From Cryptomeria japonica (lineage: Eukaryota > Streptophyta > Pinopsida > Cupressales > Cupressaceae), in the NCBI RefSeq assembly GCF_030272615.1, contig NC_081414.1, positions 760,953,148-761,017,147 of the forward strand: DNA of 64,000 nucleotides, in the 5' to 3' direction. The notes beneath the pieces are model-generated. The model worked only from the letters and a program-made list of their open reading frames with translations, made no database searches and was not told the origin of the DNA. A program made the translations under genes and the position numbers. Of the stretch, positions 47,396-59,230 are shown one piece after another (within the stretch, counting starts at the first letter, position 1; each line of letters begins with the position of its first letter).

Positions 47396-47439
47396 TCCAA
47401 GCCAAATTTTGAAGCTACAAGCAAGCCCCAAAACAATTT

Positions 47440-47570
47440 TTTTCCAAACAGGATCCCGTATCCAAAACGGGATCTCGTTCTTTATTTGCAATTAATTAAA
47501 AATGTACAAACAAAACGGGATCCCATTTTGAATTAAAACAGGATTCCGCTTTGTTTTGCATTTAAAAATT
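47440..47570. repeat. AAACGGGATCCCGTTT-type palindromic repeat
   Basis: Four diverged copies of the (near-)palindrome: AACAGGATCCCGT (47446), AAACGGGATCTCGT (47466), AAACGGGATCCCATTTTG (47513) and AAACAGGATTCCGCTTTG (47536). They lie ~200 bp upstream of the transposase-like gene and could be part of its promoter or a subterminal repeat. Confidence 0.6.
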
Positions 47571-47736
47571 TTTTTCAAATTTATATAAGTAGGAGTTATT
47601 AAAATGGATAAAATATGTCTTCATATGTGCGAGTTTTTACATAATATTTTATGATCTAGTTTTCCTCTGGATTCTCTTCTATTGCAATTTTAGATCCATT
47701 TTTTGAAGGTGGCATTTATTGCATAACTTTTTAGTC

Positions 47737-50329
47737 ATGGGGTCTAAACAATGTCAAAAGAAGAAACAAAGGAGGGAAATGACCGCTGAGGAAATTCAAG
47801 CAAAAAGAGAGAAGGAGGCCCAACGTCAAAGAGATAGAAGAATGAGGATTTGACAAATGAATAATCCTGATGCTTCTGGATCCACAACAATGGAAGAGAC
47901 AAACATTCAAGACGATGCCTTGGGGGATAAGATGGGCATAGATGATGAAATTATGGATGATGTTGATGTGAATGATACAATTATTAAGAATATTCCAAAT
48001 ACTACATCCTCAATTCCAGGTACATCTTCAAATTATCCAGGTACATCTTCGAATCCTTCTCTAGAAGACATGGATAATGTGATTATAGGCGATATTCATA
48101 TTGCTGATTTAGTAGAAGCGGGATATACCAATGTTGAGATTGATAGAATTGTCCATGAAAATGAAAACCCTCATGTTGGTAAAGATGAAATTCCTTTGAA
48201 TGTTGAAAGTGAAAATCCTTTGAATGTTGAAAGTCAAAATCCTTTTGAACATGGTGAAAATGAAAATCCTCCTATTGTTCAAGATCAAGGAAACCTTTTT
48301 ATAAAAATTGAAAAAAATGTTTTGGATAATCTTCCTAGTAAGATTTCTTGGAGATAGATAAGAACATATGCCAATAGAATATACAAAGAATTTTTTTATT
48401 GAAAAAACTTGCAATTTAATGTCAGCTTATGATGCAATTTATGAGAATATGGAAATGAGAAAAGCGGTGAAAAAAATAGGCGTCTGTGAAACCATCAAAA
48501 AAAGATGAATCAGTTAAGCATGTTATGTCTACTGTTGCAAATGCCATTGAATCTATTAGTACAACAAGTCGATCTAAAGATAAGAATGCAGCACGACGAG
48601 CTATAACAACTTCCATAGTGAATAAAACAACCTTGAATAAAAGGATGGTAAGCAACATTAGTGGAATTTTAAAGATGTATCCTAAAACATTGGTTAGCGC
48701 AGCTAAAAGAAGAGAAAGTATTGAAAATGGTCCAATCAACCAAAGTTGGATTTTTAGTGGTAGAATTCGAAGGTCGGATATGAAATTGAATATTGAAGTG
48801 AAATATTTGGTTGAAAAGTAAGATTTTACCAAAATATGTGACACACTCTCAACATGCTAGATTGTACCAAAATATGTGACACACTCTCAACATGCCAGAT
48901 GGCTTGATGCCCAATTTCGCACATGTAGAAATACATTTCCAGTTGGAAGCATACTATCAGTGGTGGATTTTGCAAAAAACTATACTCTTAAGCCACAAAA
49001 AGGAAATTCTCAGTATTACAATTCCACTCAAGTTGTTATTTTTGTTCATATTGTTTATGGACATGCAGATGATAGCACAGAGGATGATAGAAAAATCTTA
49101 AGGGAGTATCATTTCTATGTGAGTGATAATCAGATGCACTCATCAGAGTTTGATAAATATTATTTCAACATATTTTACAGAAATCAAAGAGAAAGAGGAA
49201 TCCAGATGATAGAACATCTTATATGGTCAGATAATTGTACAGGGCAATTCAAGAATGCTCGAATGTTTTATTGGTTAAGCAAGGCTCACAAGGAATATAA
49301 TATCCAACATATATGGATTTTTATTGAAGTTGACATGGTAAAGGAGAACATGATGGAGTTGGTGCATGTGTTAAAATATTTATGGCTAGAGAGCAATTAA
49401 AATTTGAAGATAATGTAAAATTTAAAGATGCACGTGCAATTGTGGATTGGTGCAATACAATGTTATCTTCTGGATCAGGTGTGAACTCTAGAATTCGGTG
49501 ATTCTTTTGGTTAGTTGAAGAGGAGAACATTATGCCCAAACTTGATTGTGAGATAATTAGCGGATCAGCAAAATGGCATTCATTTAAGAGTTCAAATGCA
49601 AGCACATGGACTATATGGATAAGGGAACTTGCATGTTTTTGTCAGTTTTGTATTTCAGGTGATTCTGATATATGTGAGAATACAGAATGGGTTGAAGATT
49701 GGAATCAAAGATCGTTGACTCCTACTCAAGCACAAGATCAGATTGACACAATTGAAGATAATGATCAATTGTTTGCATCAGATGATTATGATCGTGTTTC
49801 AGACCTTGACAAAAAGGTAATCATTTAATTATTTTGTTTCACTTAATAAAATTAGTTTCAAACTTTTTTATATTTAATGTAAATTAAAAATGGTGAAATT
49901 TTTTATTCTAAATTTTGATAATTTATTAATTTTTTGTTTGTAGGACATGTGTATGTTGTTGTTGCACCTGAGGACAATGAAGAGGAAATGGAATATTGGT
50001 TGGCTCGATGTGTTGAGACTAAACACAAATTAGTTAATCCTCGAGAAGATGGTGATGGTTTTCATTATCCGACTGGTTTAGTGGTAGTTGTTGGAACTTG
50101 GCTAAGGAAATATTTGACAAGGAAGAATTGTTTGCTTGCTTTTGAAGATTATGATACACACAAGAAGATAATACACTACTCACATTTGATTGTTGCAACA
50201 AATATACAACTAGTGAGATATCGCAGCAGACCTAGTAATAAAAAGTTGTGGACAATTTATATGGAAGATCACGAGACAATTATAGATGCTTTGGAAAAAA
50301 GAGAGGGTGCAAATGGTACAATGGAATAA
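47737..50329 (+). pseudogene. transposase-like gene, copy 1 (degenerate)
   Basis: N-terminus from ATG 47737: a basic, charged segment (MTAEEIQAKREKEAQRQRDR). An in-frame TGA lies at 47851 where CGA would fit, then an Asn/Glu-rich linker to 48357 with two copies of a NPLNVES repeat. A Ser/Lys-rich part sits in another frame (48486-48821). A 36 bp duplication (ACCAAAATATGTGACACACT, near 48830 and 48866) disrupts the join. The core (48876 on) has SVVDFAKNY, HLIWSDNCTGQFKN and WLSKAHKEYNIQHIW. One base is missing near 49331, shifting the EAGHGKG block seen in copy 2. A further frame (49532-49816) has SAKWHSFKSSN and CQFCISGDSDICEN. A GT..AG intron (49817-49943) precedes the last exon (to 50329) with VYVVVAPEDNEEEMEYWLAR. 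The spaced D...D...E pattern suggests an RNase H-fold DDE enzyme; this is inference, and I do not know a named family. Confidence 0.55.
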
Positions 50330-50964
50330 GTATTTAAATAAAGAGGTATGTTTGTATATATATATATTATATAATTTCTTTTTATTGTACCATTTGATCT
50401 ATGGTTTAAATATTATTGTTTGATATATAGGTCCATCCCCTTATTGAGAGCTCTTACACAATTGTGGTACATGTCAAAGTGACAAACATATCTATGAATT
50501 GGTTTGTCAAAGTGACAAACATATCCTTCAATCTCTGTACTGGCAACTCATCATGTCTGCCCTTGCAAATCCGGTGCATATCTCTGATCTTATGCACCAG
50601 AGGCAACTTAGTGTTTCAACAGTCGATCTGGTGCGAGCCTTGCCTCGCCTGCCTTCAATTCTTATGTCTTATCTCGGAGGACTATGATGCATTACATGCA
50701 TAATAAGAGATAAGCTCCTCTTACCGGTGGGAGTCCTATTGTTTTACATCCATACAGCATACCAGTGGCCTGCACATACTTCACCTCTGGTGTTGATGTG
50801 GTTTTTATAACATTCTGCCTCTTCATCACAATCAACATCCCAGCATATTTCTTTCTTGTCAGTTGGCAACAATGCACTGCCAACATGTCACTTACCGGTG
50901 GGAGTCCTGTTGTTTTACATCCATACAGCATACCAGTGGCCTGCACATACTTCACCTCTGGTGT

Positions 50965-51839
50965 TGAAGTAGCGGAAACAACTTCCTACACTAACCTTGA
51001 GAGAAGGGTAATGCAAAACTTTTTCAGATCATTACAATAGTTACAGAAAATAGAAATAGATATAATAGCATTCATACCACAACACAGTGATTTACGTGGG
51101 GAAAACCCTTTCGGGAGAAAAACCCCACCCTCCAAAAGCAGCTCAATATTTTATTCAGCAATCAAAAACAGATTACAAAATACTTGCAGAGCAAGCTCTT
51201 CGCAGGAGTAGCACTAATCAGAGATTCAGAGGCAACTCAATAGCCATAAGACTCTTACACACAACCTCTATCTCACACACCTCATAAATAGGAGATACAA
51301 TACAAGAAACCGTCAAACGGTATTACAAAACCATGGGCTAAAACCACCCAATAAGGTGTAGCCGACCTTATCTCCCTTCTATGACATGTTAAAGAACACA
51401 TCAACACGTGTCGCTCCCTTTTACAGCTCATTTATGTATCCGATACAAATTATTTTTCCTATTTCAGGAGTACAAACTTCCGGAGGCCATAACTTGAGAA
51501 CCAGGTGTCCGATTGACGAACCGTTTGAAGCACCGGAAAGCTCGCGAAGTGCTCTATCACCTCGTAACCCGCTTCGCCGGTTACGGCCACTTTTTAGGGC
51601 ATTTTGGAGCCTCTAAAGTCCCCAAAATTAAGTTTAAACATTTTATTGCACCCCTCCAAGACGAAAACTTTAATATCTTCAAAACTAGCTGTGACCTCGT
51701 GACGAAACTTTACCGAAATGCTTATCTAGCCAACCAGAAGCTTCAGGGAGAGTTTCGCACCATTTCATGCTCAAATGAAAACTTACTATAAATAGTAACT
51801 TCGCATAAATGCAAGGTTGAGACACCATTTTTCTCAACA
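50965..51839 (-). mobile_element. solo copia LTR, copy 1
   Basis: 875 bp matching the 5' LTR at 35463-36334, same orientation: minus strand TGTTGAGAAAAATGG... to ...CGCTACTTCA. It interrupts the repeat after CACCTCTGGTGT. The right flank is GCAAATCC rather than a 5 bp copy of the left flank, so no target duplication is present. It lacks the last ~10 bases of the LTR found at 35463. Confidence 0.9.
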
Positions 51840-52410
51840 GCAAATCCGGTGCATATCTCTGATCTTATGCACCAGAGGCAACTTAGTGTTTCAACAGTCG
51901 ATCTGGTGCGAGCCTTGCCTCGCCTGCCTTCAATTCTTATGTCTTATCTCGGAGGACTATGATGCATTACATGCATAATAAGAGATAAGCTCCTCTTACC
52001 GATGGGAGTCCTATTGTTTTACATCCATACAGCATACCAGTGGCCTGCACATACTTCACCTCTGGTGTTGATGTGGTTTTTATAACATTCTGCCTCTTCA
52101 TCACAATCAACATCCCAGCATATTTCTTTCTTGTCAGTTGGCAACAATGCACTGCCAACATGTCACTTACCGGTGGGAGTCCTGTTGTTTTACATCCATA
52201 CAGCATACCAGTGGCCTGTACATACTTCACCTCTGGTGTTGATGTGGTTTTTATAACATTCTGCCTCTTCATCACAATCAACATCCCAGCATATTTCTTT
52301 CTTGTCAGTTGGCAACAATGCACTGCCAACATGTCACTTACCGGTGGGAGTCCTGTTGTTTTACATCCATACAGCATACCAGTGGCCTGCACATACTTCA
52401 CCTCTGGTGT

Positions 52411-53285
52411 TGAAGTAGCGGAAACAACTTCCTACACTAACCTTGAGAGAAGGGTAATGCAAAACTTTTTCAGATCATTACAATAGTTACAGAAAATAGA
52501 AATAGATATAATAGCATTCATACCACAACACAGTGATTTACGTGGGGAAAACCCTTTCGGGAGAAAAACCCCACCCTCCAAAAGTAGCTCAATATTTTAT
52601 TCAGCAATCAAAAACAGATTACAAAATACTTGCAGAGCAAGCTCTTCGCAGGAGTAGCACTAATCAGAGATTCAGAGGCAACTCAATAGCCATAAGACTC
52701 TTACACACAACCTCTATCTCACACACCTCATAAATAGGAGATACAATACAAGAAACCGTCAAACGGTATTACAAAACCATGGGCTAAAACCACCCAATAA
52801 GGTGTAGCCGACCTTATCTCCCTTCTATGACATGTTAAAGAACACATCAACACGTGTCGCTCCCTTTTACAGCTCATTTATGTATCCGATACAAATTATT
52901 TTTCCTATTTCAGGAGTACAAACTTCCGGAGGCCATAACTTGAGAACTAGGTGTCCGATTGACGAACCGTTTGAAGCGCCGGAAAGCTCGCGAAGTGCTC
53001 TATCACCTCGTAACCCGCTTCGCTGGTTACGGCCACTTTTTAGGGCGTTTTGGAGCCTCTAAAGTCCCCAAAATTAAGTTTAAACATTTTATTGCACCCC
53101 TCCAAGACGAAAACTTTAATATCTTCAAAACTAGCTGTGACCTCGTGACGAAACTTTACCGAAATGCTTATCTAGCCAACCAGAAGCTTCAGGGAGAGTT
53201 TCACACCATTTCGTGCTCAAATGAAAACTTACTATAAATAGTAACTTCGCATAAATGCAAGGTTGAGACACCATTTTTCTCAACA
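52411..53285 (-). mobile_element. solo copia LTR, copy 2
   Basis: Nearly identical to the copy 1446 bp upstream and in the same context, so it arose by tandem duplication of the host segment rather than by a second insertion. A handful of substitutions separates the two. Confidence 0.9.
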
Positions 53286-54057
53286 GCAAATCCGGTGCAT
53301 ATCTCTGATCTTATGCACCAGAGGCAACTTAGTGTTTCAACAGTCGATCTGGTGCGAGCCTTGCCTCGCCTGCCTTCAATTCTTATGTCTTATCTCGGAG
53401 GACTATGATGCATTACATGCATAATAAGAGATAAGCTCCTCTTACCGATGGGAGTCCTATTGTTTTACATCCATACAGCATACCAGTGGCCTGCACATAC
53501 TTCACCTCTGGTGTTGATGTGGTTTTTATAACATTCTGCCTCTTCATCACAATCAACATCCCAGCATATTTCTTTCTTGTCAGTTGGCAACAATGCACTG
53601 CCAACATGTCACTTACCGGTGGGAGTCCTGTTGTTTTACATCCATACAGCATACCAGTGGCCTGCACATACTTCACCTCTGGTGTTGATGTGGTTTTTAT
53701 AACATTCTGCCTCTTCATCACAATCAACATCTCAGCATATTTCTCTCTTGTCAGTTGGCAACAATGCACTGCCAACATGTCACTTACCGGTCTGCAGTCC
53801 TTATGTCTTCAACACAACACAACCTCCATATTGGTGACCGGCTAGGCTAGGTGACATCAAAGATATCACATCTTGTATGTATTAATGACAGTATTGCACA
53901 CACATCTCCCATACCGGTTGCCATCCTATATTGGTTGACATCAATGACAACACAATGCTAGCACATTTTCCCAGCAACACTAAGCAATATATTAAGTGTA
54001 GAGAATGTTAGTCAATTATAAGTGTTTAACACTTTTAAGTCTAGAATTATATTCTTA

Positions 54058-54330
54058 GTGTTTGGCAATGATAGTGAAGGTGAAGAAGAAGATGAAGCCA
54101 AAGTTGATCTTGAAGGAGAACTTGTATGTGCACTCGAAGAACTTAGTAAAGTGAGGAATGAAAACAAGTTATTCAAGAATGTTGTAGTTGTGGAACAAAA
54201 CCGGTTGATCAAATGCCTTGAAGAATCAGAGAAATGTATCTCAAAATTGAAGAATCAACAAGAAGACACCAAGGAATATCAGAGATATGTTTGTGAGATA
54301 TGTTTAGGTGTTCCAACAGAAGAGAAGTAG
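54058..54330 (+). pseudogene. gag coiled-coil fragment
   Basis: FGNDSEGEEEDEAKVDLEGE and NRLIKCLEESEKCISKLKNQ match the middle of the gag gene at 41617-41243 and the copy at 56141-56357. It is joined on the left to the ACACTAAG flank block (ending CTTAGTG at 54058) and on the right, past CCAAGGAATATCAGAGATAT, to an LTR fragment. It is a recombination product and ends at a stop shortly after entering LTR sequence. Confidence 0.8.
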
Positions 54331-55640
54331 AGTGCAAGGTTGAAGGTAGACAGGTTAGGGTATAAAAGACAGGGTCTGTGAACTGGTAGATGAACTCGGT
54401 TGTGTGGTTGGTTGGTGATCTTGTCTAGACTGACATAAAAGACTTAGCAAAGGTGGATGTCAACAAAGGGGCCACATGGAGGTGAAGTGGCATGCATGCA
54501 TAGGTCGATGTGATTTGTCGTTGAGGTCGTTTGTGACTTTTCCAACATTAAAAGGCGACTGCGAAGCTCAAGGAAGCATGGCAGAGGATTGTGGATTGAG
54601 ATCAAAGAAACAGTAGAGATCCAACACAGACTGGTCTTGCAGATCAAAGAGGGTGAAGGAAACCGAATCACGCATGTGATTGATCAAACAAAAGGCCGAA
54701 AAGCATGCTATAGACGACTAAAGATAGAAGATGTGAGTTGCAAGGAAAACAGAATGGTGATGTTGATTGATGAGTTGTAAGTCATCAATCAAGGACATGA
54801 GATCTGATCAAATATGATATGCCATGATGACCAGAGATCAAATTGGATGCAGATTCAATGCATGGTAGAAACCCTAGCACGCAAATGTTTGAACTCACGT
54901 TTAGGCGGAAAAGTATGGATATAAGAGTGCAGGCCAAAGAAGTAGGGGGTGTTGTTGGATGAGTGAGAAAAAATAGATAGCCAACCAGTCAAGTGCTCAA
55001 TGATAATCAGAGAAGATATTGAGTGTGTGAGAGAGAACCGGTTTGAAGAGTTCAACTGATAAGAGTGAGGCACCCAATAGTCTGCCATTAAGTCTAATAG
55101 AGGAGTATACTAGTGGTGACTGAACCGATAGAGAAGCATCACAAAAGATTGCAATCAAGATCCGGTAAGATGAGAACCAACAATAATCAGATTGTAGACA
55201 TCTGAGTGAGTGAAGAAAACCGGTGGTGACTAGAAGCATTGTGACAGAGTGGAAGGAGATCCGACAGAGAGCAAAACCGATAGAGAAGAAGAAGAGGCTG
55301 AACTGGTAAGGGTGCATCAGAGAGTAAGTTGCATCAGGAGATAGGGTTGTAGCAAAGAAGGTGAGCAGAGAACCGACAAATAATTGGATAGAGGAGAACT
55401 GGTGAACAGACTTGCATGAGAGTTACAAAGTTCTTTTGTAACAAGAAGATAACTTTTGTATTTATTATATGATCTTGTAATCACTGAGTTCAAGCTCAGT
55501 GTAGGGGTTGGTGCCCTAAAATCAGGGTTTGGTGCCCTAAAGAAGGAGTGGTACTCCTTGGGTTGGTGCCCTAAATGTTGTAACTGAATGTTTCATTGTA
55601 ACCGAATGTCTCTAGCTTTGGTAGATTCTGGTATTTAAAC
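54309..55640 (+). repeat. gag-only family LTR fragment, plus orientation
   Basis: Reverse complement of 42062-43370: GGTGTTCCAACAGAAGAGAA corresponds to the plus-strand block near 43355, and the end (CTTTGGTAGATTCTGGTATT) matches 42045-42065. It is the 3' two thirds of an LTR leading straight into gag, so this is the start of a second, oppositely oriented element. Like the 5' LTR at 42062, it lacks the terminal block found only at 36326-36580. Confidence 0.8.
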
Positions 55641-55643
55641 ACA

Positions 55644-56357
55644 ATGGTTTGTTTAGTGTCAATCCCTACTCTAGTTTTTGATGGTTTAAATTATTCTATT
55701 TGGAGTTGTGGGATGGATGTCTTCCTATCCTCTTTAGGGTTTGATGTGTGGATGTCGGTTGTAAATGGCTGCCCTAGTAAAGTGAGTCCTCTCATCGATT
55801 CAGAAGCAAAAGAAAGATATTGGTGCAATGATGTAGCAATGAAGGCTATAATTTGTGGGCTCACAGATGATATCTCCTCACAGGTAGATAGATGCAAATC
55901 AGAAAAGAGCTTATGAGATAGATTAAAGAAGCTCTATGGAAATGAACCTTGTATTGCATAACCAGTTTGTGAGAGAAAGAAAAGAAATGGATCACATAGG
56001 TTTGCAGATGAAGATAGATCTATTAGCAGCCACAACAATGATGAAGAAGGAATCCACCTCTTCATGGATCAAGAATCAAAAGATGAGAGGCACACATCTG
56101 TGAATGATCATGCAAATCATTCCTACCAGCGAGATCTGTTTGGCAATGATAGTGAAGGTGAAGAAGAAGATGAAGCCGAAGTTGATCTTGATGGAGAACT
56201 TGTATGTGCACTCGAAGAACTTAGTGGAGTGAGGAATGAGCATAAGTTATTCAAGAATGTTGTAGTTGTGGAACAAAACCGGTTGATCAAATTCCTTGAA
56301 GAATCAGAGAAATGTATCTCAGAATTGAAGAATCAACAAGAAGACACCAAGGAATAT
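55644..56357 (+). pseudogene. gag N-terminal and coiled-coil region, second element
   Basis: PTLVFDGLNYSIWSCGMDVF then CNDVAMKAIICGL and DISSQVDRCKSEKSL (55644-55916), then a stop and MDQESKDERHTSVNDHANHS through FGNDSEGEEEDEAEVDLDGE to LKNQQEDTKEY (56064-56357). It parallels the gag at 40291-42046 but stops abruptly before the zinc knuckles, where the sequence switches at about 56358 to the transposase-like gene. Confidence 0.85.
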
Positions 56358-56360
56358 TAG

Positions 56361-57601
56361 AGAAAAATCTTAAGGGGGTAGCATTTCTACGTGAGTGATA
56401 ATCAGATGCACTCATCAGAGTTTGATCAATATTGTTTCAACATATTTTACAGAAATCAAAGAGAAAGAGGAATCCAGATGATAGAACATCTTATATGGTC
56501 AGATAATTGTACAGGGTAATTCAAGAATGCTCAAATGTTTTATTGGTTAAGCAAGGCTCACAAGGAATATAATATCCAACATATATGGATTTTTATTGAA
56601 GCTGGACATGGTAAAGGAGAACATGATGGAGTTGGTGCATGTGTTAAAATATTTATGGCTAGAGAGCAATTAAAATTTGAAGATAATGTAAAATTTAAAG
56701 ATACACGTGCAATTGTGGATTGGTGCAATACAATGTTATCTTCTGGATCAGGTGTGAACTCTACAATTCAGCAATTATTTTGGTTAGTTGAAGAGGAGAA
56801 CATTATGGCTAAACTTGATTGTGAGACAATTAGCGGATCAGCAAAATGGCATTCATTTAAGAGTTCAAATGCAAGCACATGGACTATATGGATAAGGGAA
56901 CTTGCATGTTTTTGTCAGTTTTGTATTTCAGGTGATTCTGATATATGTGAGAATACAGAATGGGTTGAAGATTGGAATCAAAGATCGTTGACTCCTACTC
57001 AAGCACAAGATCAGATTGACACAATTGAAGATAATGATCAATTGTTTGCATCAGATGATTATGATCGTGTTTCAGACCTTGACAAAAAGGTAATCATTTA
57101 ATTATTTTGTTTCACTTAATAAAATTAGTTTCAAACTTTTTTATATTTAATGTAAATTAAAAATGGTGAAATTTTTTATTCTAAATTTTGATAATTTATT
57201 AATTTTTTGTTTGTAGGACATGTGTATGTTGTTGTTGCACCTGAGGACAATGAAGAGGAAATGGAATATTGGTTGGCTCTATGTGTTGAGACTAAACACA
57301 AATTAGTTAATCCTCAAGAAGATGGTGGTGGTTTTCATTATCCAACTGGTTTAGTGGTAGTTGTTGGAACTTGGCTAAGGAAATATTTGACAAGGAAGAA
57401 TTGTTTGCCTGCTTTTGAAGATTATGATACACACAAGAAGATAATACACTAATCACATTTGATTGTTGCAACAAATATACAACTAGTGAGATATCCCGGC
57501 AGACCTAGTAATAAAAAGTTGTGGACACTTTCTATGGAAGATCACGAGACAATTACAGATGCTTTGGAAAAAAGAGAGGATGCAAATGGTACAATGGAAT
57601 A
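56361..57601 (+). pseudogene. transposase-like gene, copy 2 (5'-truncated)
   Basis: Homologous to copy 1 from position 49085 onward, fused to gag at 56358. Here CTGQ is CTG-stop (CAA to TAA at 56517-56519), but downstream the frame is open: YNIQHIWIFIEAGHGKGEHD then GVGACVKIFMAREQLKFEDN, then IVDWCNTMLSSGSG and SAKWHSFKSSN (56535-57089). The GT..AG intron (57090-57216) is conserved. The last exon carries VYVVVAPEDNEEEMEYWLAL and YPTGLVVVVGTWLRKYLTRK, and is cut by a stop at 57450-57452 where copy 1 has Tyr. Joining the exons shifts the frame by one unless one more A is present in the AAAAA before the donor; both copies share this. It continues past the point where copy 1 was cut (50471). Confidence 0.55.
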
Positions 57602-57627
57602 AGTATTTAAATAAAGAGGTATGTTTG

Positions 57628-57630
<3 letters not shown>

Positions 57631-57667
<37 letters not shown>
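57631..57667. repeat. (TA)n microsatellite
   Basis: TA run of about 35 bases, expanded relative to the matching site in copy 1 (50351-50370). Confidence 0.9.
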
Positions 57668-57672
<5 letters not shown>

Positions 57673-57935
57673 ATTTCTTTTTATTGTACCATTTGATCTA
57701 TGGTTTAAATATTATTGTTTGATATATAGGTCCATCCCCTTATTGAGAGCTCTTACACAATTGTGGTACATGTAATGGAATAAGTATTTAATATATAGAG
57801 GTACGTATACTTGTTTTTAAAATTGCATGTCTTTCAATGATAAATTGATAAGTTGAGCTTTTAATATAGGTTTTCATAATTCATTTAAAATGTGAACAAC
57901 TATTTTGTACTTCTATCTAGATTCTAATTTTTTTG

Positions 57936-59230
57936 TCCCCTTAAGCCATGTCCTTATTAGTTTGATCCCCTTAAGCCACATGTCCCAATTTTAGACCCAT
58001 CCCCTTAAGCCTCATGTCCTAATAAATTAATTTCCCCTTAAGCCATGTCCTAATTAGTTCAAATGATCCCCTTTTGAGCCACATGTCCTATTTCTAGTTT
58101 GATCCCCTTAAGCCACATGTCCCAATTACGCCCATCACCTTAAGATTGCCTCATGTGTCCTGATTAGTTAATTTCCCCTTAAGCCATGTCCTAGTTAACT
58201 TAAATTCACCCCCCTATTTCCTATATATAATATATATCTAACTATTTTTTATTGTTGTAGGTTTATCTAAGTTATTTTTGTTTGTTGGTGGCATTTGAAA
58301 TGAATTCATGAATCTTTAGAATTAAATCAAGATTTCCAATGAATTGGTAAGCATCATTTTTTTGTTAAATGTTTAGTTTTAATTTCTATATTTGATCTTT
58401 TTCAATGATAAATTGTTAAATTTCTTTTAATAAATTTTGAAACCATTTTGTACACTTCCATGATCTAGATTCTAATTTTATGTCCCCTTAAGCCATGGCT
58501 AGGATTTAGTTCGATCCCCTTACTTGCCACATGTCCCAATTATGTAGATAGATTCCCTTACAATTTTCCTTGTCCTAATTAGTTCAAATGATCCCCTTTT
58601 AAGCCACGTGTCCTATTTAGTTTGATCCCATTAAGCCACATGTCCCAATTTTACACCCATCTCCTTAAGCCTCATGTCCTAGTAATTAGTTAATTTCCCC
58701 TTAAGCCATGTCCTAGTTAACTTAAATTCACCACCCCTATTTCCTATTTATAATATATATCTAACTATTTTTTGTCAAACTTTGTAGGTTTATCTTAGTT
58801 TTTTGTTGTTGGTGGCATGTGAAACGAGTTCATGAATCTCTAGAATTAAATGAAGATTTCCAATGAATTGGTAAGCATCATTGTTTTGGTTAAATGTTTA
58901 GTTTTAATTTCTATATTTGATGTTTTTCAATGAGAAATTTTTTAATTGCTTTTAATAAATTTCAACTATTTTGTACACTTCCATGATCTAGATTCTAATT
59001 TTATGTCCCCTTAAGCCATTTCCTATTTAGTTTGATCCCCTTCCTTGCCACATGTCCCAATTAGGTAGATAGATCCCCTTACAGTTTGTCTTGCCCAAGA
59101 ATTAGTTCAAAATATCCCCTTTTAAAAGTCACATGTACTATTTACTTTGATCCCCTTAAGCCTCGTGTCCTTATTAGTTAATTTCCCCTTAAGCCATGTC
59201 CTATTTAGTTTGATCCCCTTAAGCCATGTT
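57936..59230 (+). repeat. left array of the CCCCTTAAGCCACATGTCC motif
   Basis: Dozens of diverged copies of CCCCTTAAGCCACATGTCC, spaced about 30-36 bases apart, in three clusters (57936-58195, 58480-58715, 59005-59230). The core holds the palindromes CTTAAG and ACATGT. The clusters belong to a larger repeat of roughly 500 bp. The same motif appears inverted at 63236-64000. Confidence 0.9.

Larger units (their letters stand above)
50721..53790. repeat. 171 bp subunit array
   Basis: Subunits begin TTACCGGTGGGAGTCCT or a close variant and run through ATACAGCATACCAGTGGCCT, CACCTCTGGTGTTGATG and CAACAATGCACTGCCAACAT. Starts lie near 50721 and 50892 in unit 1; 51998, 52169 and 52340 in unit 2; and 53443, 53614 and 53785 in unit 3 (the last incomplete). 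Copy number therefore differs between the large units. Confidence 0.85.
50480..53964 (-). repeat. tandemly amplified LTR segment of the gag-only family
   Basis: The whole stretch aligns with the outer part of the gag-only element's LTR (about 43580-44152). Large units begin GCAAATCCGGTGCATATCTC at 50565, 51840 and 53286; unit 2 is 1446 bp and unit 1 is 1275 bp, the difference being one 171 bp subunit. The first two units each end with a solo copia LTR. The junction CTCAACA|GCAAATCC is identical at 51839/51840 and 53285/53286, which shows true tandem duplication. The open frames on both strands here are shadows of these repeats. Confidence 0.9.

Noticed and set aside
50692-53845. Repeated 90-148 codon frames on both strands (for example MACTYFTSGVDVVF)
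   Set aside because: Shadows of the 171 bp LTR-derived repeat; the same sequence is open on both strands by chance and lies in a non-coding LTR.
57936-59230. CRISPR-like regular short repeats
   Set aside because: Plant context, diverged motif copies, variable 10-15 base spacers and no associated genes; fits a transposon or satellite array.
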